Source of the DNA: Actinomycetota bacterium
GTDB lineage: Bacteria; Actinomycetota; Actinomycetes; S36-B12
Reading direction: 5' to 3'
Assembly: GCA_016717115.1 (NCBI GenBank)
Contig: JADKGE010000010.1
Location: 96,109 to 160,108 of the forward strand
Length of the DNA: 64,000 nucleotides
A program made the translations under genes and the position numbers. Position 1 is the first letter of the stretch. Every line of letters begins with the position of its first letter. Below are positions 46,153-55,322 of the stretch, piece by piece. The notes below the pieces were generated by a model. That model was not told where the DNA came from, searched no databases, and saw nothing but the letters and a program-made list of their open reading frames with translations.

Positions 46153-46869
46153 TCAGGCGCGCAGACGCGGCCACACCCTGCGCATCACATCGTCGATCCG
46201 CTGGCCTGCGGTGCCCAGGGGGTGGATCCCGATGTAGGACTCCACGAGCTCGCCGACGATCAACGTGGACACGAAGTCGGGGCTGACGTCCTGGGCGATC
46301 TCGCCGGCCGCCTTGGCGCGGGTCACGGAGGCGGCGATCACGTCCCGGCGCGGCAGCAGGACGTGGTCGCGGATCGCGTCGAGGAGCTCGGGGACGGTGG
46401 CGCGGAACACGATGGCGTTCGCCAGCACCGGGACCAGGTACTCGTGGTGCGCGGCGCCGATGTCCATCGCCCGGGCGATGCGGTTCTCGATCGCGTCGTC
46501 GCCGTCGTACCAGCCCGCCATCGTCGGCAGCTGCTCGATCGCGGCGACCGCGAGGTCGACCTTGGTCGCGTAGTGCCGGTACACGGTGCGCACCGACGCC
46601 CCCGCCGCGACCGCGACCTCGTCCATCCCCATCCCGACGTAGCCGAGCTCGGCGATCAGCCGCAGCGCCTGGCGCGCGAGCTGCACGTGGACCTGGTCCC
46701 ACGCCTCCCCGCCCTCCCGCACCCCGAGCGGGACGCGGCGCCGGCCGGAAGGAAACCGCTCCGGATCCGTCGACACGGCCACCGCCTCGCCGGCCGCTTT
46801 CGACTTCGCCTCAGTCGTGCGGGTGGGTGCCTTGTTCGGGCTGGCCTTCTTTGGGGTTCGGGGTGCCAT
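46153..46869 (-). CDS. TetR-family transcriptional regulator
   Basis: 238 residues. After a basic disordered N-terminus (about 1-55) comes the TetR helix-turn-helix: RQALRLIAELGYVGMGMDEV, AVAAGASVRTVYRHYATKVDL. The C-terminal ligand domain is all-helical. The gene is convergent with the gene before it and divergent from the secreted protein at 46977, which it may control together with itself. Confidence 0.9.
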   Translation of the reverse strand: MAPRTPKKASPNKAPTRTTEAKSKAAGEAVAVSTDPERFPSGRRRVPLGVREGGEAWDQVHVQLARQALRLIAELGYVGMGMDEVAVAAGASVRTVYRHYATKVDLAVAAIEQLPTMAGWYDGDDAIENRIARAMDIGAAHHEYLVPVLANAIVFRATVPELLDAIRDHVLLPRRDVIAASVTRAKAAGEIAQDVSPDFVSTLIVGELVESYIGIHPLGTAGQRIDDVMRRVWPRLRA

Positions 46870-46976
46870 GACCCGACCCTACAGCGAAGTGACAGTGCTC
46901 GTTCTTGCTCCGCAATCCCACCGAATCGCCCTCGAGTCACGATCCCCGGCCCCCGGCCGGGCAGGAAGGAACCATC

Positions 46977-48179
46977 ATGAGAACGACCCTGCTCAGCGCC
47001 GGCATCCTGGGGGCGGCCACCGCCGCCGTCCTGGCGCTGGCCGGCCCGGCCGCCGCGTCGGACACCATCGCCGGCGACACCACGCCCGTCGTCCTGGCGC
47101 AGGACACCAGCCCCGCGCCGGCCACGATCCCCGCGAGCATCGTCGGCATCGACGCCGACCTCGTCGCCGGGCTGACCGTCACCGGGCACCAGGGCCGGAA
47201 GGTCACCGCCACCGCCCGAGGCCGCACCAGCCGCACAAGCACCGTCGCCGCTGGCAGGCCAGCCGTCCTGAAGGGCCTGACCCCCGGCGTCCGCTACACC
47301 ATCACCATCGGCGGTCGCCGCGTCGGCACCGCGACCCCGCTGGCCCAGGTCGGCGCCGCATCCGGGCTGCGGGTGGAGACCACCGGCACCCCGGGCACCG
47401 TCCAGGTGTCCTGGGCCCACACGGTCACTGCAGGCGAGGGTCCGGACGTCTCGTTCGACGTCACCGCCACCCCCCTGACCGCGGACGGCAGCGACGGCGC
47501 CGCGATCGTCGCCGCCACCGCATCCACCACGCCGGCGATGCTGACGGGCTTGGCGCCGGGCGCGCGCTACCGGTTCACCGTCACCCCGCGCAACACCGCC
47601 AGCGCGGGCAGGCCGACCAGCGCCACCATGGCCCGCACCCTCGCCGAGCTCGCCGGCGGCTCCGGCCGCACCCCCAGTCCCGCCGCCACCATTCCCGCCG
47701 TTCCCGTCCCTGCCGTCACCGCCCCCGCGACTCCCGTCGCCGCAGCGGCTCCGGCTCCTGGCCCCGCGCCAGCCCCGGCGCCGCCGGCGACGAAGACGAT
47801 CTACGTCTGCCCCGGCGGATACACCGAGACCCCAGCCGGCGTGTGCGAGAAGACGCTGCCGTTCACCTTCCACACCGTCACCGAGACAAGCCCCTACACC
47901 TACCACCAGGAGTACGCGCAGACCGGCTGGGCGTACTCCTGGGGCTACTGCACCGGCTCCGGGAACAGCGGCAACTGGCCCAACGGCGACCCCTACTGCC
48001 AGAGCGCCACGTTCGGATACAACGACGTCAAGAACGCCCCGCCTTCGGGTTTCGGCGACGATGGCACCCAGTACGTCAGGACCACCTCGGTCAAGGACAC
48101 ACCGCCGGTCGGCTACGCCGACAACGGCACCGCCTGGGTCGCCACGTCCAGCAAGATCGCCACGGTCGTGCCCGCCTAA
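46977..48179 (+). CDS. Secreted fibronectin-III-like protein with Cys/Tyr-rich C-terminus
   Basis: 400 residues: signal peptide (SAGILGAATAAVLALAGPAAA), a first beta domain, an FN3-like domain (SGLRVETTGTPGTVQVSW to LAPGARYRFTVTPRNTASAG), a Pro/Ala linker, and a C-terminal domain rich in Tyr, Gly and four Cys (YVCPGGYTET, GVCEKT, WGYCTGSG, DPYCQS). AGGAAGGA precedes the ATG at 46977. Likely a cell-surface or adhesion factor of the mobile element. The TetR gene is divergent next to it. Confidence 0.75.
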   Translation: MRTTLLSAGILGAATAAVLALAGPAAASDTIAGDTTPVVLAQDTSPAPATIPASIVGIDADLVAGLTVTGHQGRKVTATARGRTSRTSTVAAGRPAVLKGLTPGVRYTITIGGRRVGTATPLAQVGAASGLRVETTGTPGTVQVSWAHTVTAGEGPDVSFDVTATPLTADGSDGAAIVAATASTTPAMLTGLAPGARYRFTVTPRNTASAGRPTSATMARTLAELAGGSGRTPSPAATIPAVPVPAVTAPATPVAAAAPAPGPAPAPAPPATKTIYVCPGGYTETPAGVCEKTLPFTFHTVTETSPYTYHQEYAQTGWAYSWGYCTGSGNSGNWPNGDPYCQSATFGYNDVKNAPPSGFGDDGTQYVRTTSVKDTPPVGYADNGTAWVATSSKIATVVPA

Positions 48180-48226
48180 CCGGGCAAGCGATGGGTCACG
48201 AGGTGGGTTCGCATGCCGGTGAACCT

Positions 48227-48262
48227 ACCTATTGGCGTTTATAGGTATTTTGTGGGTAGACT
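48227..48262 (+). promoter_or_regulatory. Putative promoter with inverted repeat
   Basis: TTGGCG (48232-48237) and TAGACT (48257-48262) are spaced 19 bases apart, 24 bases before the start at 48286. ACCTAT (48227) and ATAGGT (48241) form an inverted repeat across the -35 box, a possible operator. The AT-rich tract stands out from the GC-rich surroundings. Confidence 0.5.
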
Positions 48263-48285
48263 CGTGGCATTGGAAGGAGGCCTCC

Positions 48286-48549
48286 ATGCCCCTGTTCTTC
48301 GCTATCGCCACCGTGGTGTCGCTGCTCCTTGCTCTCCTTGTCCTCGGCGCACCGGTCCTTCTCGTGGTCCTCGTCTTCTCGGCAGTTCGATCATCACGAC
48401 CACGTCCACCTCTGCAGTCCGATACTGACGAAAGACAAGTGCTAGAGGCCATGCCGATCTCGGACGACGGCTCACCTGACCTCGCCTTCGCCGAACTGGT
48501 GTCGCGGAACTGGCCGGGCGAGACGAGGCACGTTCGACACCCCGAGTGA
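48286..48549 (+). CDS. Small single-pass membrane protein
   Basis: 87 residues: MPLFFAIATVVSLLLALLVL starts a long hydrophobic region to about residue 30, followed by an acidic cytoplasmic tail. GGAAGGAGG lies five bases before the ATG, an excellent ribosome-binding site, and a promoter-like element is upstream. No known family. It converges on the defence operon. Confidence 0.6.
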   Translation: MPLFFAIATVVSLLLALLVLGAPVLLVVLVFSAVRSSRPRPPLQSDTDERQVLEAMPISDDGSPDLAFAELVSRNWPGETRHVRHPE

Positions 48550-48693
48550 TCTCCCCTCGCGCTCGCGGCGATGTGGGAGCGGTCGGATCGGCGACCTTCC
48601 TACTCAGGCCAGGTGGCGAGATTGCCGAGTGTCGTGCGTTGACGCAATCGACGAGGATGAGTGCCTCTGTTGTGAAGAGTGTTGGGGCTTTCG

Positions 48694-50988
48694 CTACTCA
48701 GTGTGGGGCGAGTTCGGTGCCGGGGGCGACTGCGTAGCGGACATGAGCTCAAGGGCGTACCTCTCTTGCTCCTCGGCCACGACCTGCCGGGCCAGTTCGA
48801 CTTCTGAGATGTCGACCGCCCCAGGCGCATGCTCGGCGATGTCGCTTCGGCGGGCGTAGTCGTCGAACAGCCGCTTCTTGATATCGAGGATCTCGAGCAT
48901 CCTCTGATCCACACTGTCGGCTGTCAGTAGGCGGTGGACCTGGACTGACCGGACCTGACCCATGCGGTGAGCGCGGGCGATCGCCTGATCCTCCATCGTC
49001 GGCTTGACCTGCGGCTCGCACAGGACAACCACCGAGGCCGCCTGGAGATTGAGGCCCACGCCGCCGGCTTGGATCTGCGCGACGAGAACGGCCGGACCCT
49101 TGGCTTGCGTGAACTGATCTACGAGCGCTTGGCGCTTCAGTGGTGGGACATCTCCAGTTAGCGGACCCATCGCGACCGTCCCAAGCGATGCATGGACTGT
49201 TCTCAGTACATCTCGGAAGAACGAGAAGACCACGACCTTGTGGCCATTGTCGTTGGCCTCCTCCGCGATTTCGGTTAGTCGACTCAGCTTCGCGGAGTTC
49301 TGGGGGTCACTGGTCGCATAGCCGGCCCGCCGCATCGCCATGAAGTTCCCACTTCCAAGCGCTTCAAGGTACGCACGCTTGTCAAAGCGACTGAACTCCG
49401 TCCACTCATCGATTTGCATAAGTTCCGGAAGCTCAGTGAGGACATCCTCCTGGTTTCGCCGCAGGTACACGGGCGCTACCGCATGCCGGAACGCGTCGGG
49501 ACCTGCAATACCCAAGGCACCACCTACGCCTCCGGTCAAGCCCGGCTGCAGGTACTGCACGAGATTCCGGAACTCGTCCACGCGGTTCTCCATCGGGGTT
49601 CCCGTTAGGAAGAGGACTCGGTCGACGCGCTCAGCCCAGGCGGCGACGTTCTGGGATCTCCGCGCGGCGGGGTTCTTCACGTAGTGCGCCTCGTCGACGA
49701 TGAGTAGTCCCACCCGTACGTCAGCGGGGATCTTAAGGGCGCGTAGGGACTCGAAGGTTGTGATTGCGACGTCGCCCCACTTGATCCAACTGGCCAGGTT
49801 CCTCGACCGATCGCTCCCGTGCAGGGCATAAGCCTTCATGGTGCTGCGAGTGGTGACCTCGCGCGTCCAGTTGATCAGAACGCTTGTCGGGCAGACCACC
49901 AGAAAGTGGGTTGAGCCCATCGACCGCAGGTGGGCAACGACTGCGATCGCCTGAATGGTCTTACCGAGTCCCATCTCGTCCCCGATGATGACTCGACGCT
50001 GGACGAGCGCAAACCTGGCACCGAACGACTGGTAACCGCGCAGCGAGACATTGCGAAACGTGTCGTCCAACTGCTGCTCGTTGACTGCCGCGACGATCTC
50101 GGCGGGGAGGAAACCCTCGGCTGCCGCCACGTCAAGCTTGAGATCGACGACCTCACCTAGGAGTCCGTAGTACTCCGGAGAACGTACTTCGAAGTCCTTC
50201 CATACCTCGGCCGGACTCAAGACGGATGTGCGGTTCGTTTCGAGGGCTGTCAGCAGGGCCGTGGCAAAGCCCGTGGCGACCGCCTCGTCCTGCCACTTCT
50301 TGACTTCCTCAAGAGCCTCAAGAGCCGCCCGCTTGCGCGCCCCAGACGCGAAGAACATCCGTATCCGGCTTCGGGTCAGGCTCGCAGCCTTGACGACGGC
50401 TGGAAGCTCGGTGGTTAGACCGAGCGAGGCCTCCCGCACGGGTCCAACGGTGGCTTCCGCCACCGAGAGCGCGTGGAGACCCGTCAGTAGCGCCGTGGAT
50501 TTCGCGTTGCTCGGATCCAGATCGACTCGCACTCGCAGGGAATGCTCCACTGCCGCCGCCACCTGCTGAGCCGCCGCATGGACCTGTATTGCCGTTCGGC
50601 GCCCCACTCCAGACACAGCCTCCAGACGGTACGGAGGGGCGTCAAAGACCGACAGAACCGTCCGGTAGCCAGCCTGCTCCAGCGCGCCGAGGCGCAAACG
50701 CCCGTCACTGGCTTCCTTGATGCGGTCGATCGGGATCGTTCCGAGCTCCCGACGGACCATCTCCGAGCGCAACTGCTGGTATGCCGACGCAACAGTCACG
50801 AGCGACGAGGCGTCGATTGCGAGAATGTCGGCCGCCTGGCGCTGCAGGTCCTCGACGCTCTGGAGGAGCGCTCGAGCAGATGCCCCCGGGGTAGCCGCTC
50901 CTGTTTCACCTGCGCCGCTCACGAGGGATTCACTGGCTCTGGGGACTTGGGTGATCCCCCGGTGCGATGAGTTGCGAGGCGAGTGCAC
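48694..50988 (-). CDS. SNF2-family helicase/translocase with N-terminal HhH motif
   Basis: 764 residues. The N-terminal part includes a helix-hairpin-helix (YRLEAVSGVGRRTAIQV). The SNF2 ATPase has GDEMGLGKTIQAIAV (Walker A), VCPTSVLINWTRE, LLIVDEAHYVKNP (DEAH box), LFLTGTPMENRVDEF, and the C-terminal VLVAQIQAGGVGLNLQAAS and RAHRMGQVRSVQVHRLL. It moves along DNA using ATP. It is the last gene of the five-gene defence operon and overlaps the nuclease-like gene by 59 bases, or less if a downstream GTG is the true start. Confidence 0.9.
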   Translation of the reverse strand: MHSPRNSSHRGITQVPRASESLVSGAGETGAATPGASARALLQSVEDLQRQAADILAIDASSLVTVASAYQQLRSEMVRRELGTIPIDRIKEASDGRLRLGALEQAGYRTVLSVFDAPPYRLEAVSGVGRRTAIQVHAAAQQVAAAVEHSLRVRVDLDPSNAKSTALLTGLHALSVAEATVGPVREASLGLTTELPAVVKAASLTRSRIRMFFASGARKRAALEALEEVKKWQDEAVATGFATALLTALETNRTSVLSPAEVWKDFEVRSPEYYGLLGEVVDLKLDVAAAEGFLPAEIVAAVNEQQLDDTFRNVSLRGYQSFGARFALVQRRVIIGDEMGLGKTIQAIAVVAHLRSMGSTHFLVVCPTSVLINWTREVTTRSTMKAYALHGSDRSRNLASWIKWGDVAITTFESLRALKIPADVRVGLLIVDEAHYVKNPAARRSQNVAAWAERVDRVLFLTGTPMENRVDEFRNLVQYLQPGLTGGVGGALGIAGPDAFRHAVAPVYLRRNQEDVLTELPELMQIDEWTEFSRFDKRAYLEALGSGNFMAMRRAGYATSDPQNSAKLSRLTEIAEEANDNGHKVVVFSFFRDVLRTVHASLGTVAMGPLTGDVPPLKRQALVDQFTQAKGPAVLVAQIQAGGVGLNLQAASVVVLCEPQVKPTMEDQAIARAHRMGQVRSVQVHRLLTADSVDQRMLEILDIKKRLFDDYARRSDIAEHAPGAVDISEVELARQVVAEEQERYALELMSATQSPPAPNSPHTE

Positions 50989-51967
50989 CCGTCGTTGGCG
51001 GGTTCAGCTGGAGGGCGGAAATGCGCGTGTACCGCTGACTCTGAGTCCATGCCGCAGGCTTGCCCGCGGAAGACAAGGTCGAGTTCTTCACGTCGTTCTG
51101 AAGTTGAACGGTCCTGGTGTCGTTTGCTTCAGAGAGAAGGAAGACCTTGTATTGCTGGCCCGGTATTCGCGTGCGTCTACTGAGTGCCGAGCGGATGAGG
51201 TCCGCGATCCTCAAGTCAGCCGCGGTGTCCAATGACTCGAGACGGTCGGCGTTCTCGCTGCTGAAGGTGACTTGGTCGTGGATCGAAAGGATGGAGGCAA
51301 CCTGACGCTTGATCTCGCCATCCGCGTAGAAGCCCATGTGGCTAATGCCGGCCTGGAAGCTTCGGCCGGATTGGCAGATGTACGCGCCGTCTTGGAGGTA
51401 CTCGGGGTATGCCGTGCGGGCTGCGACGACGACGACGTCGTCGAAGTCCAGTAAGCCATCGGCTCTGAAGAGTGACTGCAGCTCACGCAGCAGGAACTCG
51501 GTCCTCTCACCGGAGATCTCCGTTGGATCGCTGAGAACGGTATCGATAGCGTCTGAGATGGCCGCGAAGTTGGTCCACGCCACCCGGGGATCGTTCAACG
51601 CCTCGATGGCTTGGGGCTGAAGGACGTCGGGTGTGACAGCTACGAGGCGCTCATCGGCGTAGCTGCCGTCAAGGTGTACCAGGTGACCCGCAAGCTGCTT
51701 CTTTGTCAGCGCGCCCCGGACCGTCTTGACTTCGAAGAGCCAGCGGAAGTTGGCACTTATTGCGGCATCCGGGACGGTGTGCGCGCCGTGGCCGTCCTTC
51801 GTTACCTGGTTCGTGAAAGTAAGCATGGTGACCGTCGTCTCGGCTAGAGCAGCCGCCACGATGCGCTCCACCAGGTGGATGTCGATCCGTTCGAACACAG
51901 CGATCAGTGACGAGGTCACCCTGTTCTCGCCAGCCCGATACGTCGAGAAGAGCGGATTCAGCGGCAT
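50930..51967 (-). CDS. PD-(D/E)xK-like nuclease of the defence operon
   Basis: 345 residues. The N-terminus MPLNPLFSTYRAGENRVTSS leads to a helical stretch and then VPDAAISANFRWLFEVKT, where Asp, Glu and Lys are spaced as in PD-(D/E)xK nucleases. The rest mixes helices and strands and has YKVFLLSEANDTRTVQL late. I do not recognise a named family. Position between the DUF499 ATPase and the SNF2 gene, with 12 bases to the former, makes it a probable effector nuclease. Confidence 0.65.
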   Translation of the reverse strand: MPLNPLFSTYRAGENRVTSSLIAVFERIDIHLVERIVAAALAETTVTMLTFTNQVTKDGHGAHTVPDAAISANFRWLFEVKTVRGALTKKQLAGHLVHLDGSYADERLVAVTPDVLQPQAIEALNDPRVAWTNFAAISDAIDTVLSDPTEISGERTEFLLRELQSLFRADGLLDFDDVVVVAARTAYPEYLQDGAYICQSGRSFQAGISHMGFYADGEIKRQVASILSIHDQVTFSSENADRLESLDTAADLRIADLIRSALSRRTRIPGQQYKVFLLSEANDTRTVQLQNDVKNSTLSSAGKPAAWTQSQRYTRISALQLNPPTTGALASQLIAPGDHPSPQSQ

Positions 51968-51979
51968 GTCGGAATCAGC

Positions 51980-54900
51980 TCACTCGTCTTCGAACGAGGA
52001 CTGCTGAAACTTCAGCGTTCGAGCGTTCTCCAGGACAATGCGAACCTTGTCATCAGGGAAGCCTGTTGTCGATCGGGCATGCACTTCGACGGAGACCGCG
52101 AGCTCGACTCCGTCAACCGAAGCAAGCTGCTGAAGGATCTCCTGACTTAGCCGAGTGAGATCGCGACCGTAACGTTCTGGATCAACCGCATAGACGCCGA
52201 AGAAGCGGACGTTCTTGGCTTGATCTGGCTCAGTGGCGACTGGATGGCGGTGAACGGTCTTGACTCCGCCATGCTCAGGCTGCCGCGTCGTATCCTCCGG
52301 GCGCGCGCGTTCGATCATCTGCTTCGATGCTACGCCGGGCGCCACCAGAAGCGTCGTGTCAGTGATCTGGCCGAAGTGGCTATCTCTGCTGGGCAGCACG
52401 AGTCCTGAGTAGATACCGGTACCTTCGTCGAAGCCCTCCGCCAGCGCGAAACCCTCGTTCTCCCACGTGATGTCCGAGAGGGCCGAGTGAACCCCGTCGT
52501 CAAGAACGCTGCGGTCGCGAAGCCGAGTCAGGTAGGGGTACCTGCAGTAGTAGCCCCAGAGATCCCCGACCCGAATATGGCCAACTCCCCAAACGGCTCG
52601 CAACTTTTGATCAAGGTCTAAACGGAGGCTCCGGGCGGCGATGGACGAAGCAAGCAGCCCAGAGCGAGTGAGCTTCTCGGCAACACGGGCCGCCAGGCGT
52701 TCGTTGGCTCCTTCGGCCTTCTCGACAGTCAGAAATAGTGGTGCCGCCGAGTCCGGCTGCTCGGGTACCAGCACCCAGACGTAGGTGGCCGCGACTCGTA
52801 CCGAAGCCGTCTCGTCGCTGCGTGCCTTGTTGACTTCAACCTGCTTCGCCTGCTGGGGCGAGAGATTCAGTTCGTCGACACGCTCCGAGATCCAGTCCCA
52901 CGCCAAGTAGTCCCGGGCGGCAGTGTCCAGCTCCTCCAAGCGTTTGCTGTCGGGCGCGAGGAACACGACCATGTTGCGATTGACGCGCTGCCCGGTGCCC
53001 CTCTTGTCGAAAGCGTCCCTCGCGAAGCGCAGTGCGGCCGACTCATCATCGCCGCGACTGTGTGCCAGCGACGGGTGAAGCACAATCAACCGCACCCCCT
53101 CGGAATCGGGGATATCGCCGGTGGAATCTGGGGCGATATGGACGCCTACGAATCCACCAAGTTGGCGGCCTTCCGTGGCACGGATGCGGCGGACAATCTC
53201 GGCCCATACCTCCTCCGGGCGATCCCGCAGTCCGTCCGCGTAGTCGGCCGCCGTGCGAGCGACCGAGGGCTGAGTGTCGTACCAATAGCGGTTTCCTTCC
53301 GAGTACAGGTAAGTGGCCCTCTGAGATAGCAGGTCCAGCGACGAGCCGAAGTTCCCCACGGTGTCTCCAGGCACAGCGGTGCCGAGCCAGACTCGAGGTC
53401 GCTCCACTCCGCGATGTGCCGACTTAAGGGTCGGAGCGGCTCCGATGAAGATCGATCGAGCCAGCCGACGAGTTACCGCCCGAGCCCCGAAGAGCGGCCG
53501 CTCAGTGTCAATGCGCGCCGGCGTTGACCCGGGTCCGTCGATGTCGGTGTCGAGGATCGGCTTCCAAGAGTCGGGGAGGTACTGCGTCAGTTCACTTGTC
53601 ACGGACGCTGAGTCGAGTGGCACGGTCCCCGGAAGGATCATGGGCGAGGCATCTTGGGCGATCCAGAGTTGGTGAACGACCGAGCTCATCAGCCTCAACA
53701 CGCCACGAGTCCGCTGGAATCGGTCGAGCGTCGACCAGTCTTCGTAAAGGCGGTCAAAGAGTTCCGGATGAATCGGGTACGCGGCGCGAATCCTCGCTTC
53801 ATACGCTGGATCGATAACCTCTCGAGGAAACTCGCCAGTGTGCTTGGCATAGAACTGCGTGAAGGCCCTCGCAGTGGCGGCGATCTGGTCGCGCGACTCC
53901 GAGTTGGGCTCCTCGAACAACCGGCGGCGTACGATCTCGAATGACTCTTGGGCTGAAGCGGGCCGCCACTGATCAGCTACACGGCGTACGACGTTCTGCA
54001 GGCGCTGCAATGCTTCCTGCCCGTTCGGCCCTCCAACCTCCAGCGCTGAGCCACCAGAGTTCCCATCTCGCTCGGGGTCATGCGAGGCGGGGATCGAAAT
54101 CACGAGCATCGCACCTGGGACGGACTTGACGACTTCGGTCAGGGCCTGCGCGAAGGTGAACTGCGTATCGAAGGTGCCCGCGGGCAGATCCTCGCGCCCC
54201 CACAGTTGGCGCGCGTAGGCAACCCACTCATCGATGAGGATCAAGCAAGGCGAGTAGTCGGCAATGAGGCCGCGGAGGACGTTGCCGGGGCTGGTCGCAG
54301 CTCGATCGTCATCGGCGACTCGAGCGTAGGCTGCGGCTCCGCCGAGCTGCCAAGCCAACTCCCCCCAGATAGTCGCCACTTCTGTGCCGTCCGGCTTGCG
54401 ACTGACAGAGCCCGGGGACAGATGCGTGCCGACGAGTGCAACTCGACTCACATTCGCCGGCAGCAATCGGCCGGCGACCAGATCCTGCACTTCTTGAGGA
54501 AGTGACCCGATAGGCGTGCCCGACAGAAGGTGCCATAGGGCGAGCATCGAGTGCGTCTTACCGCCGCCGAAGTTCGTTTGCAGGTTGATAATCGGAGAGG
54601 CGTTGTCGTCGCCGCCCATTCGCGCTACCAGGCGATTGAGAAGTTCACTGATCCCGGCCGTCAAGTAGGTACGACGGAAGAACTCGACGGGCTCCACATA
54701 CTCGGCAGCTCCGTCCCCGTGGGCCACCATATGGAGATCCGCCGCGAACTCACTCGCCGAGTAGTTGCCCGTCGCAACATCATGATGCGGCTGAATCACT
54801 TCGCGCCAAGGTGTGAGCCCAGCTCCGGAGACAGTCACGGCGGATTCTTGCTGCTTCACGCGCTTCTTGGTGTCGGACTCAAACGCCGCCTTTTGATGGT

Positions 54901-55308
54901 CCAGACGAAGTTGGCGGACCTCGTCAACCTGATCTGGCGCCCCGACGGCCGTCAACAATCGTTCCATCGTGTCCAACGCGCGATATGTGTCGTCTCCGCT
55001 GAATGAATCGTTGTGAGCCCATCGATTGCGAACATCGCGCAACTCCGAAGCGAAGGACTGCTCTACGCGTGAGAGATGGTCCTTGAAGACCCTCCAGTCC
55101 TCAGTGATGACCCTCAGAAGAAACCCGGGTCATTCACCGCGAACTTCTTGGCGCCGCCGTTCTTCGTCTGTTCGCGGGCCTCCATGATGCTGATCCAATC
55201 GGCGCCCTCACTCACCGCAGCAGTCATGCGCGCGTTTACGAATGGCGCAAGGCCCTCCGCAAGAAACTCAAAGCCCCGGCCCACACGATCCCGGTTGCTG
55301 AGCGCCAT
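51980..55308 (-). pseudogene. HEPN-DUF499 AAA+ ATPase of the defence operon, frameshifted
   Basis: Repaired length about 1,108 residues. The N-terminal Swt1-like HEPN domain starts MALSNRDRVGRGFEFLAEGL and ends VRNRWAHND, with the RxxxxH RNase-type motif. One base is missing near 55115 inside it (NDPGFF then LRVITEDW). The DUF499 part has P-loop NLQTNFGGGKTHSM, Walker B PCLILIDEWVAYAR and sensor-like LVISIPASHDP; DUF499 corresponds to COG1483, predicted AAA+ ATPases of defence islands. It is probably the energy-using or sensor unit of the system, with the HEPN domain a possible RNA-cleaving part. Confidence 0.85.
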
Positions 55309-55322
55309 AACTTCCTACCCCG

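Noticed and set aside
46817..48244. A 475-codon Arg/His-rich frame overlapping the secreted FN3-like protein
   Set aside because: Composition is that of an off-frame GC-rich translation; the other frame has a signal peptide, ribosome-binding site and FN3 pattern.
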